DNA of 64,000 nucleotides from CAWDPQ01 sp049642465 (GTDB taxonomy: Bacteria > Acidobacteriota > Vicinamibacteria > Vicinamibacterales > 2-12-FULL-66-21), in contig JBAROV010000049.1 in NCBI GenBank assembly GCA_049642465.1, forward strand, positions 62,001 through 126,000, read 5' to 3'. A model generated the notes under the pieces. The model made no database searches, was not told the origin of the DNA, and saw only the letters and a list, made by a program, of their open reading frames with translations. Position numbers and translations under genes: made by a program. Positions 23,527-31,592 of the stretch are shown piece by piece. The stretch's first letter is position 1; each line of letters starts with the position of its first letter.

Positions 23527-26279
23527 AGAGGACGCTGGCGGTGACCCTCGTCGTCGCTTCGGTGCTCTGGCTGCGGTACCTGGGCACTGCGGGGGAGAAT
23601 CCGCCGAGCGTCGCCCTGGCGCTCGGCTTGACGCTCGTCGTGGCCTCCGTCACCGGTGATCTGCTCCGGAGGTTCCGGCTGCCGCGGCTCACCGGCTACC
23701 TCCTGTTCGGACTGCTGGTCGGCCCATATCTCGGGAATCTCATCACCGAACCGATGGCGCGGCAGCTCCAGGCGATCACGGGGATCGCGACGACTCTCAT
23801 CGCGCTCATCGCCGGCCTCACCCTCAACGTCGAGCGGCTCGGCCGCCGTCTTGCCTCAATCGCGCGGCTCACGGCCACAACGGTTGCAGTCGCGATGGGC
23901 AGTCTGTTCCTGCTCATCTGGTTCGCCTGGCCGTGGCTGCCGGTGGCGGCGGATTCGACCGGCATGGCGAAGCTGTCACTGGCGGCGCTGCTGGCAATCA
24001 TTCTCGTCAGCTTCTCGCCGACGATGACGGCGGCGGTCATCGCGGAGACGGGCGCGCGTGGCCGTCTGAGCGATCTCGTGCTCGCCATGGTGGTGCTCGC
24101 CGATGTCGTGCTGCTCGTGGCGTTCTCCATTGCCATGCAGCTGGCGCGCCCAGCGCTCGGCGAGCATTCCGCCAGTGACACCACGGTACTGGTGCGGCTT
24201 GCCTGGGAGATTGGTGGCGCCGCAGCGTTCGGCTGCTTCGTTGGCGCGGTGTTCGCATTGTATCTGCGATATATCGGACGCGAAATCACGCTGGTACTGA
24301 TCGCCGTCTGTGCGTTATTGAGCCGGGTGGGCGCGGCTCAGGGGTTTCAGCCGCTCATCGCGGCGATGGCGGCGGGTCTGGTGATCGAGAATCTCGCCGT
24401 TGCGCAGGGTGATGCGCTCAAAGCTGCGGTGCAGCGTGGTGCCCTGCCCTTGCTTGTCGTGTTTTTTGTGGCGGTCGGCACATCGTTGCGGATCGAGGTC
24501 CTCCTGGCGCTCGGTCCGATTGTGATCGGTCTCGCGGCGGCACGATTGGCCGTGATCCGTCTGGGCGTTCATGTCGGGATCAGGTTCGCGGACGTCGAGC
24601 GGTCAACCGCATCGTATGCGTGGACAGGGCTCATCTCGCAGGCGGGGATAACGCTCGGACTGGCGTCAGTCGTCGCCGCCGAATTTCCAGTCCCCGGCAG
24701 TCAGATACAAATGCTGCTCGCGGCGCTGATCGTGATCCACGAGCTGCTGGGCCCCGTGCTATTCAGATACGGCCTGCTGCGCGCGGGCGACATTGACGCC
24801 AATGCTCCCCACCCGCTGATCGTCGTGTCGAACCGTGAGCCGTACCTGCACAACGTTGACGAGTCAGGACGAATCTCGTGGAGCGCGGCGACGGGGGGAG
24901 TGGCGGTTGCGCTCGACTCGCTGATGCGCGAGCGCGGCGGGGTGTGGATTGCTCATGCGGCTGGCTCCGCCGATCGGGCGGTTGCCGACGCATCTGGCAA
25001 AGTGCGAGTACCACCGGACAGTCCGTCGTACGAGCTCCGCCGATTGTGGCTCGACGACCGCGAATTTGCCGCCTACTACGGCGGTTTCTCGAACGAGGGG
25101 CTTTGGCCGCTGTGCCATCTCGTGGACGTCCGCCCCGTCTTCCGCCACGAGGATTGGGCGGCCTACCAATCGGTCAACGCACGCTTTGCTGCCGCCATCG
25201 ACGAGGAGCTGCCGTCGCCCGACACGCCGGTGTTTATCCAGGACTATCACCTGGCGCTCGTAGCGCCTCGTCTTCGCGAGCGGAGGCCAATGGTCCGCAC
25301 CGCCATGTTCTGGCACATACCGTGGCCGTATCCCGATCGCTTGAGGATTTGTCCCTTTCGTCGTGAGCTTCTCACTGGCCTCCTCGCCAACGATTTCCTC
25401 GCCTTTCAGCTCGAACGCGACCGTCGCAATTTCGTGTCGGCAGTGGAGGAGGAGCTGGGAGCCGAGGTGGAGGCGGACGGTGCGCGAATCCGGCTCGATG
25501 GTCGTCCTGCCACGGTCGTGTCGGTGCCGATTGGCGTGGACTACGACCGCATTCAAATGACTGCGGGCGGCGCCTCGCTTGCGGTCGAACAGCAGCGCCT
25601 GATCGAGCGCTTCGATCTCAGGGCGCCCATTCTTGGAGTCGGAGTCGATCGGCTGGATTACACCAAGGGCATACCGGAGCGACTCGCGGCGCTCGATCGC
25701 CTTCTCTCGCTCCGGCCCGATCTTCGCGGACAGCTGACCTTCGTTCAGATTGGGGTGCCCTCACGGTCCGAGCTCAAGAGCTACAGCGAGATTGAGTCGG
25801 AGATCGATCGGAGGGTTGCCGAGATCAACAGCCGGCACCGAACGCCCGGCGGAGTCCCGACCGTGTATTACCACAAAGGGGCGCTCGGCATGTCGAGTCT
25901 CGTCGCGCTGTACCGTCTTGCACGCTTCTGCGTGGTGAGCTCGTTGCACGACGGGATGAATCTGGTGGCAAAAGAATTTGTCGCGGCTCGCGAGGACGAA
26001 GATGGCGTGCTCGTCCTCAGCGAGCTCGCCGGAGCCGCGCAGGAGCTGCAGGACGCGATCATCATTAATCCCTACGACGTCGAGGACTTCGCCGCGGCGC
26101 TGGCTCGCGCCGTGGACATGCCCCTCCCGGAACGCCGAGGGCGCATGCGCGCGATGCGCCGCATCGTGGCCGGACGGGACGTATTCAGCTGGGCGTCCGA
26201 CATCCTCGAGGGCCTCGAGAGCATCTGGACCCGGCCGCTTCGCTACGCGGCTCGCGCGCCCGAGGACGCCCCCGTCTGA
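23523..26279 (+). CDS. Cation:proton antiporter fused to trehalose-6-phosphate synthase
   Basis: 918 residues in a single uninterrupted frame. Residues about 1-425 are a CPA2-type exchanger with roughly 12-13 helices; FGLLVGPYLGNL, SFSPTMTAAVIAETGARG and VVLADVVLLVAF are antiporter-like segments. Residues about 430-900 are a full GT20 OtsA domain: FIQDYHLALVAPRLR near 571, FWHIPWPYPD near 595, GVDRLDYTKGIPERL near 705, SSLHDGMNLVAKEFV near 805. OtsA makes trehalose 6-phosphate from UDP-glucose and glucose 6-phosphate. No OtsB phosphatase gene is nearby. Joining an ion exchanger to compatible-solute synthesis suggests a membrane-tethered osmotic response module; this coupling is inference. The gene precedes a large inverted-repeat spacer. 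Confidence 0.88.
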   Translation: MKRTLAVTLVVASVLWLRYLGTAGENPPSVALALGLTLVVASVTGDLLRRFRLPRLTGYLLFGLLVGPYLGNLITEPMARQLQAITGIATTLIALIAGLTLNVERLGRRLASIARLTATTVAVAMGSLFLLIWFAWPWLPVAADSTGMAKLSLAALLAIILVSFSPTMTAAVIAETGARGRLSDLVLAMVVLADVVLLVAFSIAMQLARPALGEHSASDTTVLVRLAWEIGGAAAFGCFVGAVFALYLRYIGREITLVLIAVCALLSRVGAAQGFQPLIAAMAAGLVIENLAVAQGDALKAAVQRGALPLLVVFFVAVGTSLRIEVLLALGPIVIGLAAARLAVIRLGVHVGIRFADVERSTASYAWTGLISQAGITLGLASVVAAEFPVPGSQIQMLLAALIVIHELLGPVLFRYGLLRAGDIDANAPHPLIVVSNREPYLHNVDESGRISWSAATGGVAVALDSLMRERGGVWIAHAAGSADRAVADASGKVRVPPDSPSYELRRLWLDDREFAAYYGGFSNEGLWPLCHLVDVRPVFRHEDWAAYQSVNARFAAAIDEELPSPDTPVFIQDYHLALVAPRLRERRPMVRTAMFWHIPWPYPDRLRICPFRRELLTGLLANDFLAFQLERDRRNFVSAVEEELGAEVEADGARIRLDGRPATVVSVPIGVDYDRIQMTAGGASLAVEQQRLIERFDLRAPILGVGVDRLDYTKGIPERLAALDRLLSLRPDLRGQLTFVQIGVPSRSELKSYSEIESEIDRRVAEINSRHRTPGGVPTVYYHKGALGMSSLVALYRLARFCVVSSLHDGMNLVAKEFVAAREDEDGVLVLSELAGAAQELQDAIIINPYDVEDFAAALARAVDMPLPERRGRMRAMRRIVAGRDVFSWASDILEGLESIWTRPLRYAARAPEDAPV

Positions 26280-26285
26280 AGGTAT

Positions 26286-26468
26286 CGAGTGACGATTGAG
26301 GACTGCAGACTGACGATTGTATCGATTGGGGATTGCTGATTGGATTGTCGATTGTTGATTGGATTGTCGATTGTGGAATCCAATCCGCAATTCGCAATCC
26401 CCAATCCAATCCGCAACCCAATCGTCAATCCACAATCACCGCAATCGTCAGTCCGCAGTCGTCAGTCG
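26286..26468. repeat. GATTG-word inverted repeat between convergent genes
   Basis: About 180 bases built from GATTG/GGATTG words on the left half (e.g. GGATTGTCGATTG twice, 26341-26380) and their complement CAATC on the right half (CAATCCCCAATCCAATCC, 26395-26412, and further copies to 26455). The whole can fold as a long imperfect hairpin. It lies exactly between the convergent fusion gene and the TonB-receptor gene, so a bidirectional terminator role is reasonable, though no T-run is present. Confidence 0.6.
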
Positions 26469-26476
26469 ATTGAGGT

Positions 26477-29400
26477 TCAGAATCCCAGCCTGATCCCGAG
26501 GCGCACCTGCCGCTCGCTCTTGCTACCCGAGGTACCCGTGATCTCGGTGTAGCCGTTCAGATTCCGGATGCTTCCGTCCGGATTCAGCTGCAGGCTGTTG
26601 CGGTTCGCACCCGGATTGTTGAAGTGCGGTGTGTTGGTCACATTGAACGCCTCGATCCGGATCTGCAGGTTCCGCGGTCCGCCCAGACTGATCTGCCGGA
26701 ACAGCCCCATGTCCCACTGCGCGCGTCCGGGGCCTCTCATCGAGTTGTATCCGGCAGTGCCCAGCCGCGCCTCAGTGACCGGCGCGAACGCGAACGGGTC
26801 GAAGTACGAGTTGCCGCGTCCGACGCCTCCGTAGATCTCGACGTCGTCCTTCACCTGGTCGGCGGGGTTCTGCGTGATGCTCGGCGTGTTGAGCGGCGTC
26901 GTCGACGTCGTCACCGTGAACGGCGTACCGCTCCGGAGACTGAGGACGTTGTTCAACTGCCAACCGCCAACGAGGGCTGCCGTCACGCCGCCGGTATTCA
27001 GCCAGCGCCGGCCGGGCCCGAACGGCAGCTCCACGATGCTGCGTGCATTGAACACGTGTGTGCGGTCGAAGTCCGCGACCGTCTCGAGGAGATGGTACAG
27101 CTCCGGAATCCGGATGACCGGGTTGTTGTCGCTGTTCGACGCGCCTCGCAGGCCTCTCGCCCGGGACAGCGTGTAGTTGATGTTGAAGGAGAAGCCGTCG
27201 CGGAACCGACGGCGCAGGCTCGTCTGCAGCGCGTTGTAATGCGTGTTGCCGACTGGCGCAATCAGGATCGTCGCCGCGGTCCGCCCGAACTTCTGCACCA
27301 TCTGCCGCCCGGCGCTGCCCCCGCCAATCGGCGACCAGTTCTGTTCGCGCTGGCCAAGCTGGTTGGTCGTCCGGTTCCCCACGTACGCGAGCTCCCCGAC
27401 GAGCCCGCCCCACAGTTCCTTCTCGAACGCGGCGTTCCAGGAGTCCAGACGCGCACGTTTGAAGTCGTCCGGCAGGGTTATGACGGTGACGTTCCCCGGC
27501 ACCGGGATAATGCCTTGGTTAAGGTCCGGCGCCGGAATCAGCGGGATACCCTCCTCAATCGGCCGCAGCCAGGTCCAGGCGTGTTCCGCCTCGTCGTACA
27601 GATTGATCAGAATTGGATGATTGGTCCGCATCGACCGCGCGAGCGAGTACGGGTCATTGGTGACGCCGAAGCCGCCGCGAATGACCGCCGACTCTGTCAG
27701 CCGGTACGTCATTCCGAGGCGCGGCGAGAAGAGGTTCTTCTGCATCGAGATGCCCAGGTCCTTCGGCACGCCGCTCAGACCGCCGATTTCCATCATGTTC
27801 GTATCGAGGTTGTACCGCTCCAGGCCGCGGTCCGCGCGCGTCGGAATCGGGAAGTACTCGTAGCGGGTGCCGAACGAGAGCGTCATCTTCGGGGTAACCT
27901 GCCACTGGTCGCGCGCGTAGAAGCTGTATTGCCAGCTGCGCGTCGTGTACGGCTGCACGTTCAGCCTCAGACGCCCTGCCTCCTGCGGCAGGCCGAGCAG
28001 GAAGGTCGCAAAGCTCCTGAAATTGCTGTCGCCGCCGCCTGGCCCGCCTCTGAGGAGGGTCGGGCCGTCGTCGAACGCGAATCCGCCGCGGGAGCCGAAG
28101 CTGTCGTCCAGGATCTCCGGCTGGATGTGGTTCATCGCCGTGCGATACACGTCTGAGCCGAAACGGATGTTGTGTTTCCCCTTCAGCCACGACACGTTGG
28201 CCACGATCTGGTACTGATCGTCATCGCGGTAGTACGGCATGAAGTCTTCAATCGTGCCGAGGTCCGTGTACCCGTCCAGATCGAACCATGGCGTGCCGCC
28301 GTCCACGAGATCCGGTCCATTCGTACCAGGGATGCCGAGCCAATCGAGCCCCTTGTTCTCGCGGACGTCGGTCATCTCGACGTTGCTGGTCATCCGGACC
28401 CAGCCCATATTCGCGTCGAAGACGACGTTGTTGCCCATCGTGTAGGTCACGCCACCCGAGAAGTTGAACGTATCGCCCCATCCGATGCCAGGATTGCCAC
28501 CGCCAGTGGCGTCGTCGCCCTGCAGCTGATCACCGAACACCGTCTCGGCGTTCTGGTTGAAGTCGAGCTGCGAATAGCGTCCAAAGATCTGCAGTCGGTC
28601 GCTGGCGTTCCAGTTCACCTTGGAGTCGATGGTCCAGCGATTGAAGGTGAACCGCGGCTGGGTGAAGTAGTTGTTGAACTCGCCGGGCAGGTTTGGCAGC
28701 GGCAGATGCGCCAGGAGCTTCGTCGCGACCGGGCTGAACCGCTGCAGTGGAATGACGTTGCCCGCGAAGGGAGTACGGCCCGTGCCGTCCCGGTTCCCGG
28801 TGAACGGGTCGTAAATGATCGTTCCGGTGTCGCGGAAGTCGCCGCTCCTGATGGCGGCCGTGGGCACGGAAAGGGTGCGCGGAACCTCACGGTCCTGCCG
28901 CGTTCCCTCATAGCTCACGAAGTAGAACAGCTTGTTCTGCCTGATCGGACCGCCGAGCGTTCCGCCGAACTGGTTCTCCTGCCACTTGCCCTCGTTCGTG
29001 CCGGGCGGCGTGAAGTAGTTCTTCGCGCGCATCTTCTCGTTGAAGTGGTACTCGAACGCCGAGCCGCGCACCAGGTTCGTGCCGCTCTTGATCTGCACGC
29101 TGATCGCGGCGCCGCCGGCCAGGCCCTGTTCGGCGTCGAAGTTGTTCGTGACGACGTTGACCGTCTCGATCGATTCGAGCGCGGGCACGTACGCGACCAC
29201 GTGCGGCAGCCAGACGTTCGTCGAGCTGACGCCGTCGATTCGCGTATTGTTCCCCTGATTGCTCGCGCCGTTGACGTTGAACGTCAGCGCGCGGGACGGA
29301 TTCGAGGGAATCGAGTGCGCGTCGGCCGGCGGCGTGAATCCCGGAAGCGTGACGAACAGCTCCTGGTAGTTGCGGCCGATGGGAACCGGAAGATCCTGGA

Positions 29401-29860
29401 GCTCGCGAGCGCGGAGCTCCTGGCGCACTTCGGCGCGATCCGTCTGGAGCAGCGGCGTCTCGGCCGCGACGGTCACGCTCTCCTGAAGCTGGCCGACCGG
29501 CAGCGCCACGTCGACACGAGCCACGGTGTTGAGCGTCACTTCGACTCCGGTGCGCGTGAACGTCTGGAAGCCGGTCATCGTCGCGACAACGGTGTAGGTG
29601 CCCGTCTGTACCGTTGAGAACCGATACGCGCCGGCGGCATCGGTCGTGGTTTCACGTTTTGCCTTCGTCTCTTCGTGAGTAATCACAACAGTTGCGCCCG
29701 GCAGCACACCGCCTGACGCATCCTTGACGTTGCCGACGATCGACCCGTAGAGCACCTGCGCGTCCGGCGCCGGTGCGAGCCACGGAGCGAGCAAGAGGAG
29801 GAAGACGAGTGGAATACAATGACGCGCCGACAGCCGAGATCGCGAAGTCCCAGTGTTCAT
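26477..29860 (-). CDS. TonB-dependent receptor, Oar-like, with carboxypeptidase-regulatory N-terminal domain
   Basis: 1,127 residues. A signal peptide (CIPLVFLLLLAPWLAPAPDAQ) is followed by a CarbRegD-like domain (GSIVGNVKDASGGVLPGATV...) at about 38-125, a plug domain (LQDLPVPIGRNYQELFVTLPG; TRIDGVSSTNVWLPHV) to about 240, and a long beta-barrel ending KSERQVRLGIRLGF, with a C-terminal Phe typical of outer-membrane proteins. Such Oar-like receptors are greatly expanded in Acidobacteriota and probably import glycans or other large substrates. It is the last gene of a TPR-CRTAC1-receptor set. An AGGAGGAG Shine-Dalgarno lies about 11 bases before the start. Confidence 0.9.
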   Translation of the reverse strand: MNTGTSRSRLSARHCIPLVFLLLLAPWLAPAPDAQVLYGSIVGNVKDASGGVLPGATVVITHEETKAKRETTTDAAGAYRFSTVQTGTYTVVATMTGFQTFTRTGVEVTLNTVARVDVALPVGQLQESVTVAAETPLLQTDRAEVRQELRARELQDLPVPIGRNYQELFVTLPGFTPPADAHSIPSNPSRALTFNVNGASNQGNNTRIDGVSSTNVWLPHVVAYVPALESIETVNVVTNNFDAEQGLAGGAAISVQIKSGTNLVRGSAFEYHFNEKMRAKNYFTPPGTNEGKWQENQFGGTLGGPIRQNKLFYFVSYEGTRQDREVPRTLSVPTAAIRSGDFRDTGTIIYDPFTGNRDGTGRTPFAGNVIPLQRFSPVATKLLAHLPLPNLPGEFNNYFTQPRFTFNRWTIDSKVNWNASDRLQIFGRYSQLDFNQNAETVFGDQLQGDDATGGGNPGIGWGDTFNFSGGVTYTMGNNVVFDANMGWVRMTSNVEMTDVRENKGLDWLGIPGTNGPDLVDGGTPWFDLDGYTDLGTIEDFMPYYRDDDQYQIVANVSWLKGKHNIRFGSDVYRTAMNHIQPEILDDSFGSRGGFAFDDGPTLLRGGPGGGDSNFRSFATFLLGLPQEAGRLRLNVQPYTTRSWQYSFYARDQWQVTPKMTLSFGTRYEYFPIPTRADRGLERYNLDTNMMEIGGLSGVPKDLGISMQKNLFSPRLGMTYRLTESAVIRGGFGVTNDPYSLARSMRTNHPILINLYDEAEHAWTWLRPIEEGIPLIPAPDLNQGIIPVPGNVTVITLPDDFKRARLDSWNAAFEKELWGGLVGELAYVGNRTTNQLGQREQNWSPIGGGSAGRQMVQKFGRTAATILIAPVGNTHYNALQTSLRRRFRDGFSFNINYTLSRARGLRGASNSDNNPVIRIPELYHLLETVADFDRTHVFNARSIVELPFGPGRRWLNTGGVTAALVGGWQLNNVLSLRSGTPFTVTTSTTPLNTPSITQNPADQVKDDVEIYGGVGRGNSYFDPFAFAPVTEARLGTAGYNSMRGPGRAQWDMGLFRQISLGGPRNLQIRIEAFNVTNTPHFNNPGANRNSLQLNPDGSIRNLNGYTEITGTSGSKSERQVRLGIRLGF

Positions 29861-29879
29861 AACAGGTGTCTCCTCCTCA

Positions 29880-31592
29880 TTATTCCGCGCGTTTGCCAGT
29901 GCCTTGCTTCAACGTGATGACTCCGTCGTTTCCTTCGATCGGCCATGCCTCGTGTGCGCCGCTCGGCCATTCGACAATCACGATTGAAGGACTCGTGGAT
30001 GTTCCAAGACCAAAGTGGACGCGAGGATCGCTTGCCGAGAGGTAGCTGCCATCGGTGTGCGCCCGTCGCCAGACCGTTCTTCCGCCTGGCCATCGGATGC
30101 CGACGCGCGCACCCAGGCCCTGACGGTTGTCCGTGATGCCGAGCAACCGAAACTGCAGCGAGCGAAAGCGCCGCGCCGTTTCGTTCAGCAGCAGCCGAAC
30201 GGGTCCGTCGTTGTTTGTCGTGAGAACGTCGACGTCTCCGTCGTTGTCGACATCCCCAAAAGCGGCGCCTCTTCCGACTCCCAAGGGTTCGAACGCCGGC
30301 CCCACCTGCCGGGTGACATCGGCAAACCGCCCATTCGCGAGGCTTCGGAACAACTGGTTCCGCTGGCGAAACGGAAAGCGCTCGCCGCGCAGTGCCTCGA
30401 TGATGGTGACGGCGCCGTTGGCAACGAAGAGGTCCAGCCAACCGTCGTTGTCGTAATCGAACCAGTCGGTGCCGAAGCCGGTCGACAGCGCCGTCGCGGC
30501 GCCAAGGCCCGTGGCGATCCGGGCGTCCTCGAAACGCCCCGCGCCAACGTTGCGATAGAACGCATGGGTCTCGCGGGTGATGTTCGTGATGAAGATATCC
30601 AGATCGCCGTCGTTGTCGGGATCGCCGATCGCCAGGCCCATGCTGCCTTCGGGGCCGCCATCCGCATTCAGCGCGATGCCGGCAAGGAGCGCCTCGTCGG
30701 CGAACGTGCCGTTGCCACGGTTGATCCACAACTGGTTGGCCGTTGCATCGTTGGCGACGTAGAAGTCGATTCGCCCATCTCCGTTGAAGTCCGCGGCAGC
30801 TACCCCAAGGCCCGGACCATCCGCCTTCATGACTCCAGACGACTCGGTTACATCCGTGAGAGTTCCGTTGCCGTTGTTCCGAAAGAGTCGATCGGGAACT
30901 GGTCGAAACTGCAGGGGACCGCAGTAGTCGCGAACGCCAGTCGGGTCGGAGCACGCTTTCGCGCCGGCGATGGTGAAGTCGACGTAATTCGCCACGAACA
31001 GATCCAGATCGCCGTCGCCGTCGTAGTCGGCGAATGACGCGCTCGTGCTCCACCGCGGGTCGCCGAGCCCCTCGCCGGCCGAATCCGTGACGTCGACAAA
31101 CGTGCCGTTGCCGTTGTTGCGATACAGGCGATTGGGCCCGTAATTCGTGAGGTAGAGGTCCGGATCACCATCGCTGTCGTAATCGCCGACGGCTATCCCC
31201 ATTCCGTAATTCCCGCGGGCGAATCCTGCGCGATCGGTCACGTCGGTGAAATGCAGGCTGGATGCGGCACCGGGCGCCGAAGACAGATCGTTTCGAAACA
31301 GTCGGGGACCGCTGGTCACATGGCGATTCGCATCCTGTCCATCGAGTGGCCCGCCTTGCAGCAGCAGGGCGTCGAGATCTCCGTCTAGGTCGTAATCGAA
31401 CAGTGCGCAGCCGGACCCCATAATCTCAGGAAGGTGATATGCCCCGCGTGCGCCGTTGACGTGATCAAAGGTCAGCCCGACCTGCACAGCGCTCTCTCTG
31501 AACGCGGCAGAATCACCGCTGGTTGCCCTTTCGAAGCCACCGAGCAGCAGAACCATCGCGGCCATACCCCGGACGCGGAACTCAGCCGTCAT
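29880..31592 (-). CDS. CRTAC1/UnbV family FG-GAP beta-propeller protein
   Basis: About 570 residues from ATG 31592, whose ATGA overlaps the TPR gene; the frame runs further upstream, but that part overlaps the TPR coding region. Repeated FG-GAP/VCBS calcium-loop motifs (FDYDLDGDLDALLLQ, DYDSDGDPDLYLTNYG, DYDGDGDLDLFVANYV, DFNGDGRIDFYVAND, DVDNDGDVDVLTTNN) form a beta-propeller. The C-terminal LGARVGIRWPGGRTVWRR ... SASDPRVHFGLG is the ASPIC/UnbV domain. It is probably exported. In Acidobacteriota these proteins often neighbour TonB receptors; the specific function is not established here. Confidence 0.88.
   Translation of the reverse strand: MTAEFRVRGMAAMVLLLGGFERATSGDSAAFRESAVQVGLTFDHVNGARGAYHLPEIMGSGCALFDYDLDGDLDALLLQGGPLDGQDANRHVTSGPRLFRNDLSSAPGAASSLHFTDVTDRAGFARGNYGMGIAVGDYDSDGDPDLYLTNYGPNRLYRNNGNGTFVDVTDSAGEGLGDPRWSTSASFADYDGDGDLDLFVANYVDFTIAGAKACSDPTGVRDYCGPLQFRPVPDRLFRNNGNGTLTDVTESSGVMKADGPGLGVAAADFNGDGRIDFYVANDATANQLWINRGNGTFADEALLAGIALNADGGPEGSMGLAIGDPDNDGDLDIFITNITRETHAFYRNVGAGRFEDARIATGLGAATALSTGFGTDWFDYDNDGWLDLFVANGAVTIIEALRGERFPFRQRNQLFRSLANGRFADVTRQVGPAFEPLGVGRGAAFGDVDNDGDVDVLTTNNDGPVRLLLNETARRFRSLQFRLLGITDNRQGLGARVGIRWPGGRTVWRRAHTDGSYLSASDPRVHFGLGTSTSPSIVIVEWPSGAHEAWPIEGNDGVITLKQGTGKRAE

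Noticed and set aside
26286..26468. CRISPR array
   Set aside because: The repeated words are 5-8 bases with no regular 25-40 base spacing and no cas genes nearby; it is a word-repeat inverted array.
26624..29617. Long plus-strand ORFs (510 and 481 codons) opposite the TonB receptor
   Set aside because: They lie wholly antisense to a well-supported receptor, have Arg/Val/His-rich, domain-free translations, and are expected from GC-rich codon use.
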